NCBI GenBank assembly: GCA_005776725.1
Contig: SXOO01000217.1
Coordinates: 1 to 64,000, forward strand
DNA length: 64,000 bases
DNA from: Pseudomonadota bacterium
Lineage (GTDB): Bacteria > Myxococcota_A > UBA9042 > GCA-2863065
Direction of reading: 5' to 3'
The notes under the pieces were generated by a model, which saw nothing but the letters and a program-made list of their open reading frames with translations, had not been told where the DNA came from and ran no database searches. This document shows positions 1 through 9,657 of this stretch, one piece after another. Every line of letters starts with the position of its first letter. The stretch's first letter is position 1. A program made the position numbers and the translations under genes.

Positions 1-77
1 ACGGCCTCGAGGCCCTCGAGGACCTTGATGCTCGAGCCATCGTAGTCGGGGGAATTCAGGGCGGGTGCGGTGCTCAA
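1..77 (-). CDS. gyrB: DNA gyrase subunit B, N-terminal fragment (truncated at left edge)
   Basis: Reverse-strand reading from TTG at 77 gives (M)STAPALNSPDYDGSSIKVLEGLEAV, the conserved GyrB N-terminus (YDxSSIKVLEGLEAVR). Not in the ORF track because it is truncated. Confidence 0.85.
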   Translation of the reverse strand, partial: MSTAPALNSPDYDGSSIKVLEGLEA

Positions 78-155
78 CGCGAACTCCGGGGGCGGACGGG
101 TCGCGGATGATGGCCTCTAGGTCCCCGCCGGTCAAGGACTCATGAGAACACGTGT

Positions 156-2768
156 TCAGCGGGTTGGATGCGTGAGCGTAAGCCGTGCGAGCTGAGCGCC
201 ACCGGGGATCCACGGCAGGTAGACGCGCTGGGGGTGGTCGGGGTCCACGAAGACCGACTCGTGGTCGGGGGCGCCCTTCGGGAGCTCCACCCGATAGAGC
301 CCAACGGGCACGTTGAGCGACTCGGCCTGGAAGAGCTGGGAGACGGTGAGGCCGTCGTCCCGATAGACCACGTCCGGCTCCAGCCGCGCGAGGTCGAAGA
401 CCGCGATCCCCATCAGCTCGGGCGGCGACGTGGTGCTCTCGGGCACGGCGTACAGCCACCCGTCGCGCACCGCGAGCCCCTGGAGCTGACGGAGCCCGGA
501 CCAGAGCGAGTACCGCGTGCGCGCGGCGAGCTCGGGTCCGGTGGGCCCGATGGGGATCCGGATGGCGTTGGCGCCGCTCGAGACCCACAGCGCGCCGTCG
601 TGAACGGCCAGCGCGTCCAGGTAGCCGAACGCCTCCGAGGTGTCGAAGAAGTCGAGCGGCTCCAGCGTCTCCGCGCTGGCCGCGGCGATCCCGGTTCGTG
701 CGGTTGGCGTGCCCTGCTGCGCCGAGTCGAGGAACGCGACGTACAGGCGGTCGGCGTGCCCGCCTACGCCCCCAGCGTGGTCGAAGGGGGCTCCGGGCCC
801 GGGATCCCTGGGCTCCCCCAGAGGTGCGAAGCTGGCGTCGTATCGAAACAGCCGCGGGCCCACGCCGGTCACATTGGCCGTGCAGTACCAAGAGCCCAGG
901 TGGCTCACGCCGCCTTGATAGGCTCCCGGTGGCGTGCCGAGGACTACCGGCGCCTCTTCCTCGAAGGGCAGGGCCCTCGGGGGAGCGATCATCAGTGGCG
1001 CCAGGGGCACGATGAGGCCCCCCAGCACCGCGCGTGCGTTCAGGGGGCCCGGCGCCACCGCGCGCACGCGCCCGTCGCGGTCCACCAGCGCGTTGCTCAC
1101 CTCGAAGCGCAGCCTCGGGTGAACGACTTGCTGCGGTCCGGTCGGCGTCCCCGGTGCGGGTGGCGCGGGTGCGAGGTCGCTACGCGGCTCCGCGCAGTCC
1201 AAGGAAGCTGGGCGCTCTGACGGGGGGGGGGACGCGGTGGTGGCGCCGGTCCGCACGAGGCGCAGCGTGGCTTCGTCGCCGACGTGAAGGCCGCCGTCGT
1301 CGTCGCTTGGGGTGGTGGCGACGACGGGCTCCCCGCGTGGGTTCACGAGCTCCAGGGTCAGCTCGCCCTCCGGCGCGGTCTCGAGATCGGTCACGAGCTG
1401 CCCGATCGACACCTCGAAAGCGCCCCCGAGGCACACCCGCACGCGTCCGTCGATCAGCACCTCGGCGCTCGCCGGTGGGCACCCGGCGTTGGCTGCGTCG
1501 GCGAGGCTCGGTGTGATCCGGACGACCTGTTCGAGGGCGTCCGCTTGGCCGGCGAGGAGGTGGGTGACGTCGAGCCGGTCGTGCGGCTCGAAGGCGTCGA
1601 TGATCACGGTCCCGCAACGCGCTGTGATCACGAACCAGTCGGCGCCAACGGAGCCCCGGAGGCGATCGCCGTCGCCGCCCTCCAGGGTCCCAGCGCCCTC
1701 GATGAGCTCGGCCTCGCTGGGGTCTCCGACGTGACGCGAGTGGCCCAGCCACTTCCCCACGAGGTAGCGGTCGACACGGCGCCGGTCGCCGTCTGACAGC
1801 GCCCCTGCGTGAACGATGACCTCTCCGACATCGCCGGTGAAGCCCCGGTCGCTCGAGGCGTCGCTGTCGCCTAGCGTGACGAAGCCGTCGACGGCCTCGG
1901 GCGGGAAGGGCAGGGCGTTGGCGACCTCGCCGTTGATCGTCAGCTCGTGCCACTCGCCCGTCCAGCGCCCGGTGACGACGGTCCAGCCCGTGTGCGGCGC
2001 CCGCCGCGTGACCCACTCGGTGGGGGCCCCTTGTCGGAACGCGCGGCTCGCCGGTCGACCGGCCAACACGAAGACCCCGGTCCGTCCGCCTTGTGCGGCT
2101 ACGACGCTCATTGGGGCGCCCGGTCCGTCAGAGGTGGGCTCGGGGATCCGCAGGGCCACCGAGTAGCTGAACGGCCCCTGGGGCACCTTCGCCAGCGTGG
2201 AGAACCGCGTGGTGCCCAGGAAACGCACGGCGGTGGGCGCGGCCGGGAGGCCGGTGGCGGCCCGGAGCGCTCCTTGCCCGTTGGCGGCGTCGGCCGAGCC
2301 CAGCGCGGACTGCCACCGGGCGACCTCTCCACCCTCACGGGCCTCGCCTCCCTCGCGATCGAGGAGGGGCTCGCGCGTGGCGTCGAACCAGGCCACGGTT
2401 CCCGGGAGCGTGGCCGGCGGCGGTGGCGCCACGTGCACCACCACCCTGAGCGAGTCGCCGCCCGTGCGCACCACGAAGGCGTCGTCCACGGCGGCCTGCG
2501 TTGACGGCGCGCGATAGACCACGAGCCCCGCGAGCGTCGTAGCGGCGCCGTGGAGCGGAGGCACCTCGAGCTCCGCGGGACCCGCGAGGTGCAGCGTCAC
2601 GGGCTCGGCCGAGACCGCGTGGAGCTCCAGGTCGCCCTCGATCGGCGGCGAGTCCGCGTCAGGCGTGAGCGGCGGCGAGGGCGCGAAGGGCACCGTGCCG
2701 GGCGTGGAGGAGTCGCAGGCCGGGACGAGGCCGACGAACAGCAGCAGGAGCGTGAAGTGAGGCGACAT
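156..2768 (-). CDS. Secreted lipoprotein with LamG/concanavalin-like domain
   Basis: Start trimmed from the 1443-aa ORF to MSPHFTLLLLFVGLVPAC (lipobox) at 2768. FDATREPLL...GEVARWQSALG...GFTGDVGEVIVHAGALSDGDRRRVDRYLVGKWLG resembles a LamG-type module. Confidence 0.8.
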   Translation of the reverse strand: MSPHFTLLLLFVGLVPACDSSTPGTVPFAPSPPLTPDADSPPIEGDLELHAVSAEPVTLHLAGPAELEVPPLHGAATTLAGLVVYRAPSTQAAVDDAFVVRTGGDSLRVVVHVAPPPPATLPGTVAWFDATREPLLDREGGEAREGGEVARWQSALGSADAANGQGALRAATGLPAAPTAVRFLGTTRFSTLAKVPQGPFSYSVALRIPEPTSDGPGAPMSVVAAQGGRTGVFVLAGRPASRAFRQGAPTEWVTRRAPHTGWTVVTGRWTGEWHELTINGEVANALPFPPEAVDGFVTLGDSDASSDRGFTGDVGEVIVHAGALSDGDRRRVDRYLVGKWLGHSRHVGDPSEAELIEGAGTLEGGDGDRLRGSVGADWFVITARCGTVIIDAFEPHDRLDVTHLLAGQADALEQVVRITPSLADAANAGCPPASAEVLIDGRVRVCLGGAFEVSIGQLVTDLETAPEGELTLELVNPRGEPVVATTPSDDDGGLHVGDEATLRLVRTGATTASPPPSERPASLDCAEPRSDLAPAPPAPGTPTGPQQVVHPRLRFEVSNALVDRDGRVRAVAPGPLNARAVLGGLIVPLAPLMIAPPRALPFEEEAPVVLGTPPGAYQGGVSHLGSWYCTANVTGVGPRLFRYDASFAPLGEPRDPGPGAPFDHAGGVGGHADRLYVAFLDSAQQGTPTARTGIAAASAETLEPLDFFDTSEAFGYLDALAVHDGALWVSSGANAIRIPIGPTGPELAARTRYSLWSGLRQLQGLAVRDGWLYAVPESTTSPPELMGIAVFDLARLEPDVVYRDDGLTVSQLFQAESLNVPVGLYRVELPKGAPDHESVFVDPDHPQRVYLPWIPGGAQLARLTLTHPTR
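1222..1231. repeat. Homopolymeric G10 (C10 on coding strand) tract inside the lipoprotein CDS
   Basis: Read directly: ctgacGGGGGGGGGGacgcgg; encodes ASPPPSE. Confidence 0.95.
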
Positions 2769-2868
2769 TGGGTGGTGCTCGAAGGTTGCCGCTCGCTGTC
2801 GCAGTGATCGGCGGGGAATCTGCCCTTCCTCTTGCGCCGCCGGAGCCGCCAATGCAAGCCTTGCGGCC

Positions 2869-5163
2869 ATGAACACCGTCTCGTGGTCCTCGCGCGTCTC
2901 GCCTTTCGAGGTTCCTCCCAGCGCGCCTCCCGCCGTCGGCTGCCCTCCCGTCCGCAGAAACACGGCGGGCATACAGTCCCTGATCTGCGCCGCGCTGCTC
3001 GCCACCACCGCCGCCTGCCAGACGAGCCGGTCGGGTGACTCCGACTCGGCCGGATCGAGCGATGCGTTCGGCGTTTCGGACGGTGTGGTCTTCCTGAGCC
3101 CCGACACTGCGTGCTGCGACCTCGGTACGCCCTTCGAAGGGCAAGACACCGCGTCTCTCGACCCCGATACCAGCCCCCCGATCGGGTGTGCGGACGACGA
3201 CGACTGCGGCACGGAGAACCCCTGCGTCGTGAGCGTCTGCGGCGTCGGAGGCACCTGCTCCGTCACGGCGCTGCTCGGAAAACCCTGTGATGACGCCAAC
3301 GTCTGCACCACCGGAGACGCCTGCGACGCCGAGGGCCGGTGCGCGGGCGGCGCCTCGGTGCTCGAGGAGTCGACCCCGTGCGTCACCTGTACGTGCCACC
3401 CGGTTACCGGCGTCGCGTGCGATCCGACGCCCAGCGGCGAGGAGTGCGACGACGGGCACTGCTGCACCACCAACGATCGGTGCGTGGTGTGCGACGGCGA
3501 CGCCGACTGCAACGAGCTGGGGCGTGCCTGCCGCGGCGCCGCCACGGCGTGCTCCGACCTGGACCCGTGCACCCTGGATGCCTGCGCGTGCGACGCCGAC
3601 GACCAGCCCGTCTGCAGCGCGCCGCCGGCCGTTGACGGGGCCCCGTGCGAGGCCGACGCCTTGTTGTGTACCACCGGCGACAGCTGCCTGGATGGCGTCT
3701 GCGTCGCTGGCCCCTCAGTGCCGCTGGACGACGGCGACCCGTGCACCCAGGACCTGTGTGTGAAGGGGGAGGTGGTCCACCAGCCGCTGAACGCGGGGCA
3801 GTGCGACGACGGCAACGAGTGCACCACCGCCGACCACTGCGCGCTCGGCACCTGCGTGGGCGGCCCCCCGGTGTCTTGCGTGGTGCCCGAGTGCGCGGGT
3901 TCCGCTTCCTGCGTGAGCGGGCAGGGGTGCGTGACCGCGTGGCTGCCGGAGGGCGCGTCGTGCGCGGGCTCTGCGTTGTGCGCCGCGGCGTTCGCCTGTA
4001 ACGCGGAGCACGTCTGCGCCCCGATCGGACCCAAGACCTGTGACGACGGCGACCTCTGCACAGCCGACGCCTGCGACCCCGAGACGGGTGAGTGCGTCTT
4101 CACGCCGTCCAACGCGGCGTGTGATCCAGGGGTCGCTTGCGTGAACGGGGCGTGCGAGCCCCCGGCGGACGACTGTTCCACCTGCCCCTCGACCTGTCTC
4201 CCGGATGGCACCTGCTGTCCGATCGACGCGTTCTGCCCAACGACCGACACCACGCTCTCGGGCACCCAGAGCTTCTCCGCGGTGTACGTTCCGGTGGGGG
4301 TCACCGTCCGTTGCGTGGGGTCCGCCCCGCTGGTGCTGAATGTCAGCGGCTCCGTGTGGATCGATGGCGTGCTCGCGGCCGACGGTACCAACGCCGGGAC
4401 AGTCTCGGACAGCCTCGTGACCCCAGGCGCCTGCGGCGGCTTCGCCGGGGGAGACGGGTTCCGCGATTGCACGAGCTCCGCCACCACGTTCTGCGAGGCC
4501 TCCGGGGCCGCGGCGTGTCAGGCGCTCATCAGCCCCAAGGAGACCTGGTCCGGCAACGCGTGCACCTACCTCGCGTTCGCGCCCGGTCAGCCGGGTGACG
4601 GCCCGGGCGGTGGTTTCGGGGGCCAGATGGCCCATCCGCTGCACAACGCGGCCCTGGGGCGGCCGGCGGGCGGCGGCGGCGGGTCTTACGCCTCCTCGGG
4701 CGTGGGCGGGACGGGGGGCCAGACCCAGTGCGGCGCGCTCGCGGGGGGCGCGGCGGGGCCTCCTGGCAGTACGGCGAACCTCCTCCAGGGCGGGTCCGGG
4801 GGCGGCGCGGGCGGCATGGCGCGAAACAACGACTGCGGCAGCGGCTGTACGGCCGGGTGCACGGCGTGGGGCGGCGACGGCGGCGCCGGCGGAGGCGTGG
4901 TCCACGTCGTGGCTACGGGGCCGGTCACGGTCAACGGCCTCCTCACTGCGCGAGGAGGCAACGGAGGCAACGGCGGTGGCGCGGTCTGCACTGGGGCCGG
5001 CGGTGGCGGCGCTGGCGGCGTGGTGCGGGTGGTGGCGCCCACGCTGGTGACGCCCGGCCCGGGTCACATCGACGCGGCTGGCGGCAAGGGAGGGACCTCG
5101 TCTTGTGGCCCTGGACAAGGCGCTGGCGGCGCGGGCGGGTCGGGGGTGGTGGTCGCGCCCTGA
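2869..5163 (+). CDS. Cys-rich secreted lipoprotein with DPCTxDxC-type repeats and Gly-rich C-terminal region
   Basis: Signal LICAALLATTAAC; repeated CDDGxxCTxxxxCxxxxC units; C-terminal GGGG-rich VVHVVATGPVTVNGLLTARGGNGGNGGG. Confidence 0.85.
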   Translation: MNTVSWSSRVSPFEVPPSAPPAVGCPPVRRNTAGIQSLICAALLATTAACQTSRSGDSDSAGSSDAFGVSDGVVFLSPDTACCDLGTPFEGQDTASLDPDTSPPIGCADDDDCGTENPCVVSVCGVGGTCSVTALLGKPCDDANVCTTGDACDAEGRCAGGASVLEESTPCVTCTCHPVTGVACDPTPSGEECDDGHCCTTNDRCVVCDGDADCNELGRACRGAATACSDLDPCTLDACACDADDQPVCSAPPAVDGAPCEADALLCTTGDSCLDGVCVAGPSVPLDDGDPCTQDLCVKGEVVHQPLNAGQCDDGNECTTADHCALGTCVGGPPVSCVVPECAGSASCVSGQGCVTAWLPEGASCAGSALCAAAFACNAEHVCAPIGPKTCDDGDLCTADACDPETGECVFTPSNAACDPGVACVNGACEPPADDCSTCPSTCLPDGTCCPIDAFCPTTDTTLSGTQSFSAVYVPVGVTVRCVGSAPLVLNVSGSVWIDGVLAADGTNAGTVSDSLVTPGACGGFAGGDGFRDCTSSATTFCEASGAAACQALISPKETWSGNACTYLAFAPGQPGDGPGGGFGGQMAHPLHNAALGRPAGGGGGSYASSGVGGTGGQTQCGALAGGAAGPPGSTANLLQGGSGGGAGGMARNNDCGSGCTAGCTAWGGDGGAGGGVVHVVATGPVTVNGLLTARGGNGGNGGGAVCTGAGGGGAGGVVRVVAPTLVTPGPGHIDAAGGKGGTSSCGPGQGAGGAGGSGVVVAP

Positions 5164-5171
5164 GAGATCGC

Positions 5172-8018
5172 TTAGCGCTGGCGTCGGCGGCCGAGCCGGA
5201 ACAGACCGCCGATGGCCGCGGCCAGGAGCACCAAGACAGAGTGAGGCGGGGCGCCGACTACGGCTGAGTCCATCGAGCACCCGCCTCCCCCCGGAATGAC
5301 CTCGGTCCTCACGGAGAGATCGCCGGGATCCTGGGTGTCGAATCCAGGGCGCTCGATTGGGTCGGCCGAGTCGGGCGCCGTGAACCACGGGCCCGCGTCG
5401 GGTGCGCCCCCTTCGGCGGGCTCGGCCACGCGGCCGGGCGGCTCGGGATCGTGGGAGTCTGGCCACGCGACACCGGCGTCCGGATCACCCGTGGTGTCGT
5501 GCGCTGCGGTGCCCACGTCCGGCGCGAGGTTCGTATCGGGAGTGGCTGTTACGTCGGGTTCATCGGGCGGCGGTCCGCTGACGTCCTCGGCCGGGCAGCC
5601 CGAGAGCGGCTCGTAGACGCAGCCGACCCCTGGCTCACAGCTGTCTGCCGTACACGGGTCCCCATCCGAACAGCTCTTCGCGGCCCCGTTGGCGCAGCCG
5701 CCCGCGTTGCAGGACTCGCCCGTGGTGCAGGGGTCGCCGTCGTCGCAGCCCGCGCCGTTCGGCTTGGGCGAGCAGGTGTCCGTGACCACGCCGTCCACAC
5801 AGACTAGCGCGCCCGAGCCGGCGCAGCTCCCGGCACCACACGACGTGGCGGTGGAGGTGGCGTCTTCATCGGTGTCACCGTCGCAGTCGTCGTCTACCCC
5901 GTCACACAGGTCCGCGGCCGATGGGCAGCTGACCCCGCCGAGCCGGAGGGTGGAGCCGTACGCCGTGGCCGCCCAGCCGCTCGCGTCCGCGAGCATGCCG
6001 ACGGGGACGAGCGGAGCGAACGCGTCACCCTGGCTGAGGGCGCAGGTGACGCCGGCGGGCTCGCGGCCGCAGATGTCGGCGCGCCCGTCACCGTTGATGT
6101 CTGCGAGCTTGAGGCTCGAGTAATGGCGGAAGTCGTCCCACCCGTCGGACTCGGCGAAGGCGGGTCCCACGATCTTCGCGCCAAAGGCGGACCCGACGTA
6201 GGGAAAGCACGAGACCCCGATGTTGGCCCGCGCGCACAGGTCGGCGTCGCCGTCCCCGTCGAGGTCGCCAAAGCGCAGCGAGGTGGCGTTGGCGAGGTCG
6301 CTCCAGCCGCTGTCGTCGGTGAACCCCGGGCCGGCGAAGACCGGTCCGAAACCCGAGCCGGTCGAGAGCGCGCACGCCACGCCGCTGGCCAGCCTCACAC
6401 ACGCGTCTGCTCGGCCGTCGTTGTTGAGATCGGGCATCCGAAAGGAGCCCCAGTAGGCGACGTCCGAGAGGCCCGACCACGCTGGGCCGGCGAGCTCCGG
6501 CCCGAAGCCGCTCCCCGTGGAGAGGGAACACACCAGCCCAGAGGCGCCGAGGCCGCAGACGTCCGCGCGGCCGTCGCCGCTGATGTCCGCAAACCGAATG
6601 GAGCCGTGACGGTGCGGCTCGGCCCACCCGGCGGCGTCCGACCAGGCCGGCCCATTGAGGAGCGCCGACCCCGCGGTGAGCGACTTACACTGGATGCCGG
6701 CGCCCGCTCGCGCGCAGACGTCCGCGGCGCCGTCCCCGGTGACGTCGGCGAGCCGAATCGTGGAGAAGTACTGCGGCTGACTCCACCCGCTGGCGTCACT
6801 CCAGCCTGGGCCCGTCAACGCAGCGCCGAACCCGGTGCCGGTCGACGGCCAACACGAGACCCCGGAGGCGCTTCGTGCGCAGACGTCGGCCAGGCCGTCG
6901 CCGGTGACGTCGGCCATTCGGATCGTCGCGAAGCGCGACTCCACATCGAAGCCCGCGGCGTCGGACAGATCAGCGATCGGCCACCCGCTGGTGGAGAAGC
7001 CGGTGCCGGACGCGACGTAACACCGGAAGCCCGCCGACGCGCGCGCGCAAAGGTCGGCGCGCCCATCGCCGTTCACGTCGGTGAACTGGCCCTCGTCGAG
7101 GAGGCCGGCCTCCACGATCACCTGGTCCATCCACAGGTCGCAGGAGGCGGGTGCGCCGGACCCGTCGGCGAAGACGGCGAGGTGGTTCGAGACCACGCGC
7201 TCCGAGCCGTCCGAGGGGTCGTTGACCGCCCCCACGCCCTCGAGCGAGAGCGCGCTCGACCCGCCGCCGTCCAGGTTCAGGGCGGTCCAGGCCCCGAGCT
7301 CGACCATGAGCGGGGAGAGCTCCTTGCACGTCATGCCTACGCTGAGGTCAGTGCGCCCATCCACGATGACCAGGAGCAGCTTCTGGCGGTCGCGCGTGAG
7401 GCCCACCACGGTTCGCGGGTGGCGCTCGGGGCAGTGGGAGGGCGCGATCGGGAAGCTGGTGAGCGTCTGCCCGTCCTTGACCAGGATCGGGTAGCCGCCA
7501 ACGGCTTCCTTCATCCAAGCGGAGGGATCGCCGAGCACCGGCTCCTGTAGCGCGATGATCGACCGGTCGGAGCCCAGGGCGACATACCCACGCGACGAGT
7601 TGTCGTTGTGCCAGACGGTGCCGTCCCCCATGGCGAGGCCGCTGGGGTTGTAGTCCGTGTAGGAAAAGAAGTCGCCGTTGATGGCGGCCTGGGCGTCGAC
7701 GAGGTTGCGAAACGAGCTGGTGGTCCGTTTTTTCTCCGTGGACTTCGTCGCTCGCGTCGAGACGCCGCGCGCACACAGATCCACCTCGAGCGCGAAGATC
7801 CGCCACGGAGTGCTCGTGACCCGCTTCAGCAGCCGAACGCCCGGGAACGGGGTGGTCCAGGTGTCGGCCGCGCGCGCGTCCACCGACACACCGGCGAGTA
7901 GGCACAGCGCGGCCAGCCAGAACCGTGCCCCGCGCTGTTGACGTCGGGCGCGCGCGCCGTGGGAGGCGGCAACGGGACCAGGAGGACAAGGCGGCGGCAT
8001 CGAGGCTCCACAGGGCAC
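5172..8018 (-). CDS. Phosphodiester glycosidase (NAGPA/DUF2233-like) with seven VCBS/FG-GAP-like repeats, Cys-rich segment and MYXO-CTERM-like C-terminus
   Basis: QAAINGDFFSYTDYNPSGLAMGDG ... ALNLDGGGSSALSLEGVGAVNDPSDGSERVVSNHLAVF is the NAGPA-family signature; seven DxxGDGxADx motifs; tail GCSMDSAVVGAPPHSVLVLLAAAIGGLFRLGRRRQR. Confidence 0.88.
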   Translation of the reverse strand: MPCGASMPPPCPPGPVAASHGARARRQQRGARFWLAALCLLAGVSVDARAADTWTTPFPGVRLLKRVTSTPWRIFALEVDLCARGVSTRATKSTEKKRTTSSFRNLVDAQAAINGDFFSYTDYNPSGLAMGDGTVWHNDNSSRGYVALGSDRSIIALQEPVLGDPSAWMKEAVGGYPILVKDGQTLTSFPIAPSHCPERHPRTVVGLTRDRQKLLLVIVDGRTDLSVGMTCKELSPLMVELGAWTALNLDGGGSSALSLEGVGAVNDPSDGSERVVSNHLAVFADGSGAPASCDLWMDQVIVEAGLLDEGQFTDVNGDGRADLCARASAGFRCYVASGTGFSTSGWPIADLSDAAGFDVESRFATIRMADVTGDGLADVCARSASGVSCWPSTGTGFGAALTGPGWSDASGWSQPQYFSTIRLADVTGDGAADVCARAGAGIQCKSLTAGSALLNGPAWSDAAGWAEPHRHGSIRFADISGDGRADVCGLGASGLVCSLSTGSGFGPELAGPAWSGLSDVAYWGSFRMPDLNNDGRADACVRLASGVACALSTGSGFGPVFAGPGFTDDSGWSDLANATSLRFGDLDGDGDADLCARANIGVSCFPYVGSAFGAKIVGPAFAESDGWDDFRHYSSLKLADINGDGRADICGREPAGVTCALSQGDAFAPLVPVGMLADASGWAATAYGSTLRLGGVSCPSAADLCDGVDDDCDGDTDEDATSTATSCGAGSCAGSGALVCVDGVVTDTCSPKPNGAGCDDGDPCTTGESCNAGGCANGAAKSCSDGDPCTADSCEPGVGCVYEPLSGCPAEDVSGPPPDEPDVTATPDTNLAPDVGTAAHDTTGDPDAGVAWPDSHDPEPPGRVAEPAEGGAPDAGPWFTAPDSADPIERPGFDTQDPGDLSVRTEVIPGGGGCSMDSAVVGAPPHSVLVLLAAAIGGLFRLGRRRQR

Positions 8019-8083
8019 GCGCCGTGGGTTCGGCGCTGGCTCCAGTGAACGTCACTCATTGCGCCGCGCGGATCAAGCCGGTC

Positions 8084-9505
8084 CTACTCGCGGGCGCCTG
8101 CCCTGAAGAGCTCGCGATCGCCGCGGCGGACGAGGAGGGTGATCACCTGTCCCTTCGAGACCCGCGCCACGGCCTTGGCCAGGTCCTCCGACGTCCGAAC
8201 GGCGGCCTTACCCACCTTCAGGATCACGTCGCCAGGCTGCAGTTGCAGCTTCGCCGCCAGGCTAGAGGGCTCCACCGCGGTGACCACCACCCCGGCCTTC
8301 GCGGACAGCTGGAACCGCTGCGCCAGCTCGTCGTTTACGTCGGACACCCGGACGCCGAGCGCCGTGGGCCCGGAGTCGCTCGGGGCCTCGCCGACTTCGG
8401 GCGCCTCACCCCCGCGTGTGAGCGCGGCTAGCGTGACGTCGAGGCGCGCTGCCTTGCCGTCGCGCCACAGCTCCACCGTCACGGCGCGGCCCGCGCCCGC
8501 GTTCGACGCGAGCCACCGCAGCGACTTCGAGCTGTCGACCCGCTTCCCGTCGAAGGCGAGGACCACGTCACCGGGGCGGATCCCGGCCTTCTCGGCGGGG
8601 CCCCCCGGGACCACCTCGTTCACCAGCGCGCCCGAGGGGGCCGAGAGGCCCAGCTGGTTGGCGATCTCTTGGTCCACGTCCTGGATCATGAGGCCGAGCA
8701 TGCTCCGCTTCACGCGGCCGCCGTCCTTCAGCTGCGGGAGCACCGTCTTGACCATGTCGATCGGGACGGCGAAGCCGATGCCTTGGCCCGCCGAGTTGAT
8801 CGCGGTGTTCACCCCCACGACCTCGCCACGCATGTTGATGAGCGGGCCCCCGGAGTTGCCCGGGTTGATGCTGGCGTCGGTCTGGATGAAGTCCTCGTAG
8901 AGGTCGGTCTTGCCGTCCGGAGCCACGCCGACGCGGCCCTTGGCGCTGACGATCCCGGCGGTGACGGTCTGGGCGAGGCCGAACGGGCTGCCGATGGCAA
9001 TCACCCAGTCGCCGATCTCCACCTCGTCCGAGCGCCCGAGCGGCGCCACCGTGAGCCGCTGCCCCGTGGGCTCGAACTTCACGAGCGCGATGTCGGTCTG
9101 GGGATCGGTTCCCACCACCTTCGCTTCGAACTCCCGCCGGTCGGCGAGGCGCACCTTGATGCTCTCGGCCCCGTCGACCACATGGTTGTTGGTGACCACC
9201 CAGCCATCGGCGTGGATCACGAAGCCCGTCCCCAGCCCGTCGCGGTGATGGCCGCGCCGTCCAAAGCCGCCAGGGAGGCCGCTGCGCTTCTCCACACTGA
9301 TGAACACCACCGCCGGACCGACGTCCTTCACCAGACGGTTGAACGAGGTCCGGGCGACGGGGTCGTCCGGCGTGAGCGCGGCCGTGCTGTTCTCCCGTTC
9401 GCTCCACAGACGGTCGGCGTGTGCGTCGCGCGGCTCCAGGGAGAAGCCGGCGCCCAACCCAACGGCCAGCGCCAGCGCGGCCAGGACCCAACGGAGCTGC
9501 TTCAT
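8084..9505 (-). CDS. Periplasmic serine protease, HtrA/DegP/Do family, two PDZ domains
   Basis: Start at MKQLRWVLAALALAVGLGAG (9505). TNNHVV, DIALVKF, GNSGGPL triad motifs; two PDZ segments (LGLMIQDV..., LGVRVSDV...). Confidence 0.95.
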   Translation of the reverse strand: MKQLRWVLAALALAVGLGAGFSLEPRDAHADRLWSERENSTAALTPDDPVARTSFNRLVKDVGPAVVFISVEKRSGLPGGFGRRGHHRDGLGTGFVIHADGWVVTNNHVVDGAESIKVRLADRREFEAKVVGTDPQTDIALVKFEPTGQRLTVAPLGRSDEVEIGDWVIAIGSPFGLAQTVTAGIVSAKGRVGVAPDGKTDLYEDFIQTDASINPGNSGGPLINMRGEVVGVNTAINSAGQGIGFAVPIDMVKTVLPQLKDGGRVKRSMLGLMIQDVDQEIANQLGLSAPSGALVNEVVPGGPAEKAGIRPGDVVLAFDGKRVDSSKSLRWLASNAGAGRAVTVELWRDGKAARLDVTLAALTRGGEAPEVGEAPSDSGPTALGVRVSDVNDELAQRFQLSAKAGVVVTAVEPSSLAAKLQLQPGDVILKVGKAAVRTSEDLAKAVARVSKGQVITLLVRRGDRELFRAGARE

Positions 9506-9657
9506 CTCATACCTCTCAGGTGAGCGGAGTTGCGGTGCCGCGCCTCCCGCCTGGCGGCGCGCCCCCCTTGGGAACTGCCGGTGGCGTGGGGTTCCACGGT
9601 CACTGCATCCGGAACCCAAGGGCGCTGCCCGCTATTCCGTGCGAAGCTCGGCGCGCG

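Noticed and set aside
2769-4487. N-terminal extension of the 1443-aa reverse ORF (156..4487)
   Set aside because: Antisense to the well-supported Cys-rich + strand gene; a proper lipoprotein signal starts at 2768.
4600-5150. GGC/GGN-rich stretch that looks like a tandem DNA repeat
   Set aside because: It is the coding sequence of a Gly-rich protein region without a fixed repeat unit; not a CRISPR or VNTR array.
3715-5466. 583-aa reverse Arg-rich ORF
   Set aside because: Antisense to the Cys/Gly-rich gene; Arg/Ala/Gly-rich shadow composition.
5930-7085. Regularly spaced similar DNA segments resembling a direct-repeat array
   Set aside because: Explained by seven in-frame VCBS-like protein repeats with diverged sequence.
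6123-7550. 475-aa forward ORF opposite the phosphodiester glycosidase
   Set aside because: Periodic antisense of VCBS repeats, not an independent gene.
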